A DNA stretch of 12,504 nt from Monoraphidium neglectum (GCF_000611645.1 NW_014011955.1:1-12504); one strand, 5' to 3'. Shown: positions 1 through 9,447, counted from the first letter of the stretch. Made by a program: numbers and translations. Notes: generated from the sequence alone by a model not told the origin.

Positions 1-2
1 CG

Positions 3-56
3 GTGGAGTTGCCGATCAACGATGATGAAGAGCGGGTGTCTGACGAGGAAGGGTGA
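3..56 (+). CDS. C-terminal end of an upstream gene (partial, acidic tail)
   Basis: Reading from base 3 gives VELPINDDEERVSDEEG followed by TGA at 54-56. Eight of the 17 residues are Asp or Glu, which resembles the acidic C-terminal tail of a cytosolic or nuclear protein. The rest of the gene lies left of the window, so no family can be named. It is read on the same strand as the three genes that follow. The other two forward frames are less convincing: one stops at once, the other has no acidic or ordered character. This could still be a chance open stretch at the window edge. A TGTAA motif about 410 nt downstream (465-469) would fit a 3' UTR for it. Confidence 0.4.
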   Translation: MELPINDDEERVSDEEG

Positions 57-130
57 TACGCCCTGATTTCTGGTGCAGTGTTGATGGCAGCAGTGGCGTT
101 GGGCCGTGATGCAGGCAGATTCAGAAGCGA

Positions 131-141
131 GTCAACGTGAC
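131..141. promoter_or_regulatory. Inverted TGAC pair with ACGT core upstream of gene 1
   Basis: GTCAACGTGAC reads as GTCA and TGAC half-sites in inverted orientation around ACG, with an ACGT core at 135-138. ACGT-core elements are the general recognition class of plant and algal bZIP factors. It lies about 480 nt upstream of the proposed gene 1 ATG. A site this short is expected by chance, so this is only a candidate. Confidence 0.15.
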
Positions 142-464
142 ATGAGGAGAGGGTCAATGCCAAGACTTTGCAGTGCAATGCATTCAAAGGGGTGGGGACG
201 ATGTTCGGGTGCCAGTATGGCTTGGCAAGGTGGGCTCGGCTGGGGTGTCGTGATGCATCACCAGGGCTGGAGGTTGACGGCGATCTGCTTGACAGCAAGA
301 TGCAAGCAAACTCGGAAGCCGTCGCCGCTCAGACTCCATTGTCACGCTAATGTGTTTCTTCTCAACGACAGAGCCATTATCATCTAGCCTCACTGCAGCT
401 TCCGCGGTGCCCCTGCGGGGAGAGCTTCGCTCATTCTCATTCTCTAAAGTCTGCAAAGTCGCGG

Positions 465-469
465 TGTAA
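465..469 (+). promoter_or_regulatory. Candidate TGTAA polyadenylation signal (upstream gene)
   Basis: TGTAA sits in a short A-rich run (TGTAAAATAATAGTAA), about 410 nt after the upstream stop codon. TGTAA is the usual polyadenylation signal in green algae such as Chlamydomonas. It is only five bases long, so the assignment rests on position and on its A-rich setting. Confidence 0.3.
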
Positions 470-623
470 AATAATAGTAATAGCCAAAAGCTTTGATCTG
501 CCAGCTCTTCAGAAGACACCGGTGCACTCAGGCGCGCTGGCGACGCCCCTCTGGCAAACACCACCAGTGCTCTGCTGCGCTCAGCAGCGGCAACGGCGCA
601 TCAGCTGCAGGCGCGCTTCAGCC

Positions 624-787
624 ATGCCAACGGGACGGCCTGTGGTCACCACAGCAGGACCGGGTATCGCAGATACTGCAAACACTTGCGCAACTTAGCC
701 GGGAGCCCTCTGGCCCGCTGCAGCAGCTGCTGTGGGGGCAGCTGACGGGCAACTGTGGCCGCAGCAGCAGCAGCAGTACATTCAACT

Positions 788-819
<32 letters not shown>

Positions 820-3800
820 CCTTGCGCACTGATGTGATGCCATCGGCTGGCCCCAGGCCCCGCGTTGAGGCAACGAGGCAGAGCACCAATGGGCAACAGC
901 GGCCGGTCTGTGCATCCCAGCGTTTCAGGTTGCGGGTGTCCTCCTGATGGGTGCATGCATGGGTGCGAGACGGTCCCTCGTGCTGATCGGTGCATGCGTG
1001 CTGCGGGGCGCGCCCGCACCAAATGGCCTGTTTTCAACGCATTTGCGCTCGCGCACGGCCCCCCTCCCCCTATGCCAGGCAGCGGCAAAAGGTGCTGATC
1101 AGCGAACTTGAAGCACAGGTGAGGGCAGCTAGAACGGCATCCCCAGGTGAACGCCAGAGCACAACCAGAATCACCCCCAACGGCTCGCTGTGTTGCCTCT
1201 CACTGGCATCACACCACCGACAGCCGCTGACATTATTAAGTCATCCTCGCATGGCACCCACCGCCGCCGCGGCCCCCGCAGGTCCAGGAGCGGCTGCAGC
1301 AGCTCGACCTACTGCAGCGGCAGAATCAGCAGCTGAAGCAGCGAGATGCGCTCCTGAAAAATGCCGTCGGCTCACGAGAAGACCAGGTCCGTTTCTGCGG
1401 GGGCATGGGGCTGGCGTGCATTCATGCCGGTGCGGCGCCGTCAAGATGCTGCCATGGTTTGAATTTCAAATCTGCGGGTTTGTCGAGCGCCTGACAGCAC
1501 GGGTCTGATAAGCGGCGGGTTTCCACGACTTCAAACACGCAGTTACGCAGCCTCAAGGCGCACAGCAGCAACGTGCTGGCACAAAGTGCAGCCACAGTGG
1601 AGCAGGGGTTTGCCGCTGCGAGCACAGGCGATGCGGCGGCGGGCGGTGACGGCAGCGACGGCGTGAGCGCCGGCACCGCGCCCGCCGCGGGGCCGGGCGA
1701 CGCCGCGCCATGCGCCAGTGCAGCCAGCGAGGCGGCTGCAACCGGCCAGGCGCTCGGCGGCGTCGGCAGCACAGCCGCTGCGCCGTCCTTTTCTGCGCCG
1801 TCTGAGGCCATCAGCGGCGGCAGCTCACAACAGGCCGACAGCCGCCCTTGGTGGCAGCGCGACGGGCCTGTGACAGCAGGTGAGATCAGGGCAACCACGA
1901 AGGAAGACATCATGCAGATCCAGCGGGAGTTTGCGGCCTCTGCAGCGCTCGAGTTGTTCGCTCTTCGGCGGGAGGGAGGACGCCAGTGCAACAGCGGTGG
2001 CGGAGATCAGGGGCGCGGCAGCGGGCAGGCACCCGGAGGCTTTGCCTTGGAGGCGGCAGGGGGCGACACTGTGGCGGCCGGGTCACCTGCGGTAGGTGAC
2101 CGGCCCCAGAGCGGCGGTGACCAGCGGGTGTTCACCGGAAGCTTCTTCTATTACGGGTCACCAGACCTGCCGGAGGGCGTCACCCCAGGCACTGTGGAGG
2201 CGCGTATATACAACCTGGTGGGCGGAGAGGTTGCATGTTGCAGGCAGCTGCGCCGGCTCGTTCGGCACGCTCGGCGCTCTCAGACTGAGGGCGGGGTTGG
2301 GGCAGCACAGCACAAGCAGCAACACGGTCTTGTGTTGTCAGGCGTCCCGTGGTACACACGCTGCTCCTCTGACATTGGCAGCAACCCGGTCCGTGCAGGT
2401 CGCGCCGTGGCTTTGGCCCTGCGTCCACTCGCTTGGCGTTGAACACCCACCAACCCGCCACGGCAGGTCAACCGCTACAGTGGCGCCTTCAAGATCATGC
2501 ACCTGCTGGAAGCCCCCGCCTTCCTACCGCTCTTTGTGCGTGGGACGCCTACATAGGGCTTTTTCCAGATCAGGCATCCCCCAATTTGCGCTCCACCGCA
2601 AGGCCTTCCAGGCCGACACTCCCCGCCGCTGACTGCGCGGCCCCCTCGCTTGCTTCGCTCGGATCCTTTAGGGCACAGACCTGGTGACAGGTCAGCGGCC
2701 CCCTGCGCCCGTCCCAAACAGCTTCTGGCGCGGCGTGGTGAGGCAGCTGGAGCTGACTCAGCAGCAGCGCGAGGACGTGCTAGGCATGCGGGGCCTGCAC
2801 GCCAAGTACACGGACAGGTGATCATCGTTCAGCCGCCTTGCACCAGGGAAGAGGGGATCTGGGGGCTTGCCTCAAATACTGCGGCCTTTCTCTGGCACGC
2901 ATGGCGCCAGACCCGCCGCGCTGCTGTGCTGGACCCGTTGCGCTGCTTGCCTGCTCCTGCCTAACATGCCAGCCTTTCTGCATGCCGGGGCTGCGCCATC
3001 ATTTGTCGCAGTATAATGGCCGAGAGGTTGCAACTGCAGGCGCGGCTGGCCGGCGTCGGCATCGGTTCAAGTGATGCTGGGTGCGTTGCCACGTGAGCAG
3101 GCGAGGATAGTGGCTGCATCGGTCACAAGCTGCTGAACCCCTGGGGCGCGTTCTCTACGTGGGGCTGCTCTTACATGCCTGTTCCCTTACCCGTTGGTTT
3201 GCTTAACACAAATCCTACACTCCCCAAACAGCGGCTCCTTTGCTCACAAGTGGTGTCTGCGCCCTGCCTGCCCCTTCGCCTTCCAGGGCCGATCCGCTTG
3301 AGGTGGGCAGCGCGGCCGCCATCGCCGCCATGGAGGTGGCCGAGGCACTGGCGGCCAACATGAAGAAAGAGAAGAACATCACGTGAGCCCTGATTCAGCC
3401 CCCACATGGGGCCCGTGCAGGGGCCATCCTTCCAGACTGAGGCGGCTCGAGGCGCGGCGCGACTGCCCGCACATGCCATGCGGTTTCCAGAACCTGCCCG
3501 TCGGCGCCACACTAATCTCCCGCCCCCACCCTCCAGACCCGCTTTTTGTCACCCCACGTTTCCCTTCATCAAACCTCACGTTGCTCCCTCCCTCCCTCCC
3601 TCCCTGGCTCACCCCCCTTCCCTGTGTTTGCTTATCCCTACGCTGTGCTGGCGGCTGCCGTGGGGCTCCACCTGCCTGGTCAGGGGTCTCATGTACCATT
3701 TCGTGTACCAGCATGTTCTGACACCCGTCCAGCTGGCAAAGCTCACGGTCCACTCCAACCCCCTGATCCCTGACGTGAGTAGCTTTCTTGAACCTTTTGA

Positions 3801-4158
3801 CAGTGCTGCCTGGCACCGCGTCGTGCTTGCAGTGGAGACACTTCTCAACAATGGTATCGACACTGCTCGCTACTGTGTTGTTGGCTGGCAATCCTGATCA
3901 AGCGCGTGCTAGCAACGTGTCATGCCGTACAGTGACGCACGCCCAACGGCGGCTCACATCGCACACGCTTGGGTTCAGCTGCATGCGCCACTATTTGGCA
4001 TGCGTCGGCGTGGCGCGCGACAAACGCCTGGCTCCAACCCCCCTTCTAGGCCTTCCCTGCCCTGTCTCATCACCCCCTGCATTACGTCCTCAATCATCCT
4101 GCAGGCTTTTGCGATCATGACGGTGATCCACGAAGATTCTGTGTCCAAGCAAGTCTGA
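624..4158 (+). CDS. bZIP-like protein, tandem copy 1 (ten coding exons; in-frame TAG in exon 1)
   Basis: Exons by homology to copies 2 and 3: 624-928, 1079-1118, 1282-1386, 1543-2217, 2467-2535, 2672-2817, 3012-3092 (or 3080), 3287-3382, 3684-3774, 4105-4158; all introns are GT-AG. Joined length is 554 codons including the stop. N-terminus M-P-T-GRPVVTT matches copy 2. Codons 47-51 and 56-65 are polyglutamine. Residues 97-102 (ASQRFR) then QRQKVLISELEAQ form the basic/hinge part; the zipper follows at 116-144 with Leu 112, 126, 133, 140 in d and Asn130 in a. The invariant basic-region Asn is replaced by Pro94. Exon 4 holds a PWWQRDGPV motif and VFTG.FFYYGSPDLPEGVTPG. The C-terminal region (376-553) carries HVLTPVQLAK and HSNPLIPD and ends EDSVSKQV. 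Expected role: nuclear dimerising regulator. Codon 25 is TAG (696-698): either a 60-80 nt intron removes it, translation starts at ATG 837, or the gene is decaying. Confidence 0.65.
762..818 (+). repeat. CAG repeat encoding polyglutamine in gene 1 exon 1
   Basis: Five CAG codons (762-776), then TAC ATT CAA CTG, then ten uninterrupted CAG codons (789-818). In the frame that joins to the basic region they encode Q5-YIQL-Q10. Neighbouring frames would give serine or alanine runs, so the repeat tolerates frame errors and makes the exact exon 1 structure hard to prove. Copies 2 and 3 have no such run at this place, so it arose or expanded after the duplication. Glutamine-rich segments are common in transactivation regions. 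Confidence 0.9.
3585..3604 (+). repeat. (TCCC)5 pyrimidine tract in intron 8 of gene 1
   Basis: Five TCCC units sit within a longer pyrimidine-rich stretch, roughly 80-100 nt before the acceptor at 3682-3683. No AG dinucleotide occurs between about 3535 and that acceptor, which supports the exon 9 start at 3684. The G-rich complementary strand could form a quadruplex. Confidence 0.7.
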
Positions 4159-4483
4159 CAAGCCGTTGATGTGACCCTATTCGCCGCTCGTGGTCGCCTA
4201 TTACCTGGTTGCCCACTCTTCAATTGCAGTGATTTGATGCTGGCAGCTAAATGCCTGACGCATGCAATCAATCAGCTAGTAACCGGATCGTGCTTGCACA
4301 CATTATACAAAACCTCCTTTGGAACCAATCTGCGTGCCATACGCGCTACTTGGTGGGTGATCCAGCACTCCTGGCCAGCAAGCTGAAGGGACCACACTCC
4401 CATCGCAAAGGTGCTGGGCAGGGGCGCCCAGCAACCGCGGCTTCTGAAGCACGAAGCGCCAAAGCAAATCGGAGGGTGATGCG

Positions 4484-4497
4484 TCACGCATGCGTGA
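4484..4497. promoter_or_regulatory. 14-bp perfect palindrome overlapping a TGACGCA-type site
   Basis: TCACGCATGCGTGA equals its own reverse complement. The preceding bases give ATGCGTCA, whose complement TGACGCAT contains the TGACG core used by TGA-type bZIP factors. It lies about 610 nt upstream of the gene 2 ATG and 330 nt after the gene 1 stop. A dimeric protein-binding site is plausible; function is inferred only from symmetry. Confidence 0.2.
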
Positions 4498-4665
4498 ACT
4501 GCAGCGCCCCAGGTGTGCCGAGATGATGCCTCAACATGACAGCGTTGCCACCAAGGCAGGGATTGGGTGCAGCTCGAAAGACATCATGTTGACTATGACG
4601 TTGACCAGCGCGGACTTTGCAGACCGTGTGCGGCCCATCCAGCCCGTATGATACGTATTGGTCAG

Positions 4666-4671
4666 CACGTG
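4666..4671. promoter_or_regulatory. CACGTG G-box upstream of gene 2
   Basis: CACGTG lies about 430 nt upstream of the gene 2 ATG. It is the G-box core bound by many bZIP and bHLH factors. A comparable site lies upstream of gene 3 (9448-9453). The hexamer occurs about eight times in the window, several times at exon-intron borders, so this is weak evidence. Confidence 0.2.
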
Positions 4672-5103
4672 TGAAGAGGCGGCGCCGGCTGTGCCAGTAG
4701 GTGAGGAGGGCATGGGGGGGCGCAGCTCGCACGCCTCTTGCTCTACCGACTCGTGTGTCCGAACCACTCACGCCTACACAGATCTGCAGGGTGCAAGGTG
4801 ACACTGAATGCGTTGATCAATAGAATTTCTCGATTACGCGAAAATCTTGTTGCCAAGCTGAAGCGATCGGGGGCAAAAAATCGCGGAACTGCCTTCGTCA
4901 TCTGCAGCTTCTCATCGGTGCCTCGTGCTTGCAGAGGCGGTGTGGATGAGACGAAACGCTGCCAATCAATTCAGTGATTTTCTCATCGTCGTGCAATGAT
5001 TTACTAGCCAGCTGTGCGTTCACACCTGGCGTCACCCGCAGCCTTCGCAGCTGCTGTTCTCGCGTTCGCGTGCGTGCGCGGGCGACTGAGCATCGCCGTC
5101 GAT

Positions 5104-8100
5104 ATGCAGGCCGGGCGGCCTGTGGTCACCACAGACGGGCCAGTGCCGATAGTCAGGCTATTTAGCTCGGGGCAGCCACAAGAGGAGGCGGCCGGGCACG
5201 CAGCCGAGTGCGCCCCGCCCATCGAGGCGCCCCTGCCGGCGGCGGCAACCACCCAGGCGCCGCAGGCTGCGAGCCAGAGGGGGCCACCAAAGCGAGAGCA
5301 GCTGAACATGTGGCATCAAGCACCAGTGGCATGGTGCGCAGATCTGGCCTCAGCAGGGCCATCCAGCTCAGGGCCACGCAGCTTCAGTGGCGGAGAGCCC
5401 AAATCGAGTCCCCAAGGGCTCGACCGGCAGCTTGGCGCCTCTCAGCGCTTCAGGTTGGTGGCAGAGCACGACGTATATGCAATTTCTTCCTCACGCAAGC
5501 GCCTCACATTGTGCGGCGCCGCAGCGAGACGCCACACGCACCAACATGCCAGCGCGCTGGGAAGTCCGTCACTTTTGCACCTCCAACCTCCACTTCATTT
5601 TATTCTGTGCAGGCTGCGGCAGAGGAGCTTGATTATGGAGCTTGAGCGGCAGGTGGGTGCAAAGGTGTGACAGAATTCACATGGGCTGCCGAGCGGTCGA
5701 CAAACAGACGCCGCACACTGGGGATCACCTGCCACTGGTTCCTCCCGTGAGGTACGGCCCACCCCTCCTCCCCAGGTCCAGGAGCGGCTGCAGCAGCTGG
5801 AGCTCCTGCAGAGCCAGAACCAGGCGCTGCGACAGAGGGACTCGCTGCTCAAGAACGCAGTCATCTCACGCAACGACCAGGTAGGCAACGCCCAAGCTCG
5901 GGTGCAGGCAGCTGGGGGCTCCAGGCCGCAGCTGCCCAGTGAGTCATGGGTCCAGCCACCGTCTGGCAGACCGCAAGCACTCCTGTTGCCACGGGGGTCA
6001 CAAGGCGCATCGAATTGCACCATTACAATAGACCATGCTCCGATTGCGCCCAATGCTTATATATCACACGTGATCCCATCCACCTGCCCAGATTCGCAGC
6101 CTCCAGGCGCACAGCAGCGGCTCGCTGCCACCTGCGGCGCAAACAGCTGAGCACGAGCCCACCCCTCCAAGCCGGCTGCAAACGACATCAGGCAGCGTTT
6201 GCAATGACGTCAACTGCAGCGGGCTCAAGTTCGAAGATGACGCCATGGACGTGAGTAATCAGGCGGCTTGTGGTCACGGCAGAAAGACAGACAATGGGCT
6301 CACGCGGCAAGTCAGTAAGGGCAGCAGCAGCAGCGGGTTTGTGCACCCTGAGCGCACTGGGAGCACCGGAGTGCCCCAGCAGGCCACGACTGCGCCGTGG
6401 TGGCTGCGAGACGTACCTGTCACCGCTGACGAGATCAGGTCCACAACAAAAGAAGAGATCATGCAGATTCAACAAATGTTTGTGAGGTCTGCATCTCTTG
6501 AGCTCAGCGCTCTGCAGCAGCAGAAACAGGAGCTCTGGGGTGACTCCCACGCCCAGCAAAGCGGCGATGGCAGCAGCGACACGCCTGGCAGCAGCGGGCT
6601 CATGCGGGGAGGGGAGGCTGCCGACCACAAGCCTGGCAGCTGCGATGGGTCAGGTGCCGCGGTGGGTGATCGCCCCCAGAGCAGCGGTGACCAGCGGGTG
6701 TTCACTGGCAACTTCTTCTACTACGGGTCACCAGACCTGCCGGAGGGTGTCACCCCAGGCTCTGTGGAGGCCCGAATATATAATCTGGTGAGGACCGGGA
6801 TAGGAGCTGACACGATATATGTTCCATGAGCATGATGTCCCAGCGTGGTGTCCAATCACGTACATACACGCTGTTGTGCAGTGCGCGTGTGTGCACGTGA
6901 TATTCTGCACTCACCAACATCACCCAAGATTTTCATTGGTTCTGGGCCGCAGCCTGTGATTGCACACTCTGCTGCGCCCTCACTCACTCTTTTCTTCACA
7001 ACATTTCTGCTGCAGGTGAACCGCTTTGCGGGAGCCTTCAAGCACCTGAACCTGCTGCAGAATCCGGCACTGCCACCATTGTGGGTGAGTGCCTCTCTTT
7101 TTTCTCCAGCACATGCTGGGGGTGTTGTGGGCTGGATGACCAAGGTACCTGACAGCATCGATTCGACCGAGATGCATACGCACGTCGAATATTGCAAATG
7201 CCAATGGCGGGAACTCAGGATTTTGTTCCTTGCAACGAAGGCAGCTGTGGGTCATGGGGCTCAATGCAGCAGCTGGCCCCCCACTTTGAACTCTCCTCAG
7301 GGCACAAACATGGACACAGGGATGCGCTTCGACACCCCTGTGCCAGACAGCTTCTGGCGCAACGTCGTCGCGAAAGTTGGGCTGGCGCCGCAGCAGCTGC
7401 AGGAAGTGGTGGGCCTGCACGGCCTTCACTCTGAGTACATGGGCAGGTGAGTTGGGAGACACTCACAGCAGGCCGCGCGCTGTGTGCAAAAAGGGGGAAC
7501 CCAGGGGCCGGCCCTGCTGGAGTTTTCAGGGGGAGGACTTGGGTGACATTTGTAAGCACGCGTGCGACCAAGCCCGGCCACCCTTTCAAACGGTGCATAA
7601 TGCGCCTGCAGCTACACCCTTGCGCTGCCACCATAACGCTTGTCATGCAGGATCATGTCAGAGAGGGCGGTGCTGCAGGCGCGGCTGGGGGATGCGGGCT
7701 CCAGAGCCGGTCAATGGAGCCTTGGCAGGTGAGCCGAGGCTTGCAGGCACGACAACACGCCTGCAAGCCTCCTCTTTTTACGTAGAAGCTTTGCTGTACA
7801 CATCCAAGTCAACCTTTGTTGGGAGGTTCCATGTATCCATTTTGGGGTTGATGGCCTTTGCCAGGGTGACTCCCACCACCCTGGAGGCGGACCGGGCGAC
7901 GACAGAGGCCATGGAGGCTGCGGAGGCGCTTGAAGCCAACATGAGGAAGGAGAGAAGCATCACGTGCGCTGCAGCTGCATGCAGGCCGCGAGCTGATGAG
8001 GGGGGGGGGATCATGCTATTCGCATTGGGCGCAGGTCTATGCAGTGCACTTTGGATTTGGAAGCCGTCAGTCCTGGTGCTGGCATAATTGGCGCTCGCAG

Positions 8101-8584
8101 CCTGGTATGGCTCGCAGGACCTATGCCGCTTCCTCATTGCCGGTCTCGCACACATACACAAAACCGCCGCCGCCGTCACAAACAGCAGAGGGCTGCTGTA
8201 TGCGTTCATCTTCCACCATGTGCTGACGCCAGTGCAGCTCGCAAAGTTTGTAGTGCACGCCCACCCCCTCATCCCAGACGTGCGTGGCTGTTCGTTTGTC
8301 TGCCAGCGCCCCTCAATGCGCGTCGCCTTGTGCCGAGCATGCACTTGCCCGCCTGCAATCACCTGCCTTGCTTGATGCTGTGCTTTCAACCGTCAGGGGC
8401 TTTGCCCAAGCTGATACATGGACATATATGCATGACACGCATGCCACCAAGGTGCCCGTTTTGTTGCACACACCTTACATCCCCCTGTGTCACTGCCTTC
8501 TCCTGGTGATCCGATGTGCACATGCGCGCTCAGGCTTTTGCGGTGATGACTGTGATCTACGAGGATTCGGTGGGCAGTGCGTGA
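5104..8584 (+). CDS. bZIP-like protein, tandem copy 2 (ten coding exons, 574 aa, intact)
   Basis: Exons: 5104-5453, 5613-5652, 5776-5880, 6092-6787, 7016-7084, 7301-7446, 7651-7728, 7865-7963, 8189-8279, 8534-8584. All introns are GT-AG with phases 2,0,0,0,0,2,2,2,0, and the joined length is 575 codons with stop, in frame throughout. ATG 5104 is chosen because MQAGRPVVTT aligns with copy 1. Residues 112-117 are ASQRFR; the zipper has Leu 127, 141, 148, 155 in d, Arg134 in the second d, and Asn145 in a. First zipper Leu lies exactly ten residues after Arg117, the bZIP spacing; the invariant Asn is Gln109. Exon 4 (166-397) carries PWWLRDVPVTADEI and VFTGNFFYYGSPDLPEGVTPG between Ser/Gly/Gln-rich linkers. 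C-terminal region 398-574 includes FWRNVV, MEAAEALEANM, HHVLTPVQLAK, HAHPLIPD and ends EDSVGSA. Likely a nuclear dimeric regulator; target genes unknown. The best template for the family here. Confidence 0.8.
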
Positions 8585-9101
8585 GCCAACGAGCTTGCTG
8601 GCGTTGTCCTGTTGCGCAATGCATCGCTGCTGGCTGTGTTGAAAGCGGGCTCCTCCCCCCGCGGTCTGTCAGGCTTGAATAAGCGGGCGGTTTTGTTTGT
8701 TTGGGACACAAGGCTGCGGGGTGCTCGTGGGGGTGCTTCAGATGTGGTCGTGGGCGCAGCCGCTCGCACATGTGCAGTTTATTGGTGTTTGTCATTCAAC
8801 GTTGCTGAGGTCCACCCCTGTGTGCCATGCCCAGCACAAAGAAATAACCCAGGCGAGCTAGAGATCCTAATTTCTGTGACCCTTTCGCTTTGAAACTTTC
8901 ACCAGCTTGTCCTCCTTTTTTTACACAGCGCCTGATACATTGGGCAGCTGAGCGTTTTGTTTTGCCATCTGTATACTCTTGTGGTTGCTTATCACACAAT
9001 CCTGCAATATCAAACCGTAGCTGTGCATCAACATCTGCATTTGAAGAACACTGATTGTGAGAGGGACATTTAGAACACATACATTCTTCCCGCATGGTAT
9101 C

Positions 9102-9106
9102 TGTAA
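9102..9106 (+). promoter_or_regulatory. Candidate TGTAA polyadenylation signal (gene 2)
   Basis: The only forward TGTAA in the gene 2 3' flank, 518 nt after the stop codon, in TGTAAATAG. A 3' UTR of about 500 nt is normal for green algae. Position is the main support. Confidence 0.35.
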
Positions 9107-9447
9107 ATAGACCGTGATTTTGGTGTCAGCAAGCGGCAGTGCGTGTTCTCCACCAGCGATACACCGCCTGCATTCGTAGGTCACGTTCAGCAGCGCAATG
9201 CAATGCAGTGCATGCGACAGGAGATAACGCGCTATCTTATGTGCCCCAACTGATATCACAGCGAGGTCAGAAGGCTGGCAGTGAGCCTCAAGACTGTGAT
9301 GGAGTGCCACTGCCTGCAAGAGCGTACTGCAACTGCTACCCTCACCGCTCCAGCCGCTCGGGCCGCCCTCAACGCCTAAGCTGCGGGCCCCTGCTGACCC
9401 AGTATCATCATGCCTAGTAAAGAATTTCCGTACACCTGGAAGCATGA

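Larger units (their letters stand above)
57..623. other. Intergenic: 3' flank of upstream gene and promoter region of gene 1
   Basis: No homology to the exons of the three paralogues is visible here, and I see no RNA gene. Open frames of 90-126 codons cover the stretch on both strands, but their translations are compositionally random and lack any recognisable motif. The region holds a candidate polyadenylation signal (465-469) and an inverted TGAC pair around an ACGT core (131-141), both listed separately. Confidence 0.6.
4159..5103. other. Intergenic: gene 1 3' flank and gene 2 promoter region
   Basis: No exon homologous to the family is found here, and no RNA gene is recognised. I found no TGTAA motif on the + strand, so the 3' end of gene 1 has no obvious signal. 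One frame at 4804-4977 reads ALINRISRLRENLVAKLKRSG, which looks helical, but the frame has no homologue in the window and is too short to call. A 14-bp palindrome (4484-4497) and a CACGTG G-box (4666-4671) are listed separately. Confidence 0.6.

Noticed and set aside
618..1088. 156-codon minus-strand frame with poly-Leu run
   Set aside because: It is the antisense of the CAG repeat and exon 1 of gene 1; the Leu run is just CTG read from the opposite strand.
1422..1991. 189-codon minus-strand frame
   Set aside because: Antisense shadow of the GC-rich exon 4 of gene 1; composition follows the sense codons and no motif is present.
3081..3092. Alternative donor GTGCGT at 3081 for gene 1 exon 7
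   Set aside because: It keeps the phase, but the GTGAGC donor at 3093 matches the donors of copies 2 and 3 and gives a closer exon length; not fully excluded.
3624..3683. Possible extra exon reading VFAYPYAVLAAAVGLH before exon 9 of gene 1, with VYAV in gene 2 near 8036
   Set aside because: The frame does not match exon 9, there is no room for an intron in gene 1, and acceptors at 3682-3683 and 8187-8188 give equal 91-nt exons with the right phase.
7552..7556. TGTAA inside intron 6 of gene 2
   Set aside because: Located in an intron well before conserved exons 7-10, so it is unlikely to be the polyadenylation signal of the gene.
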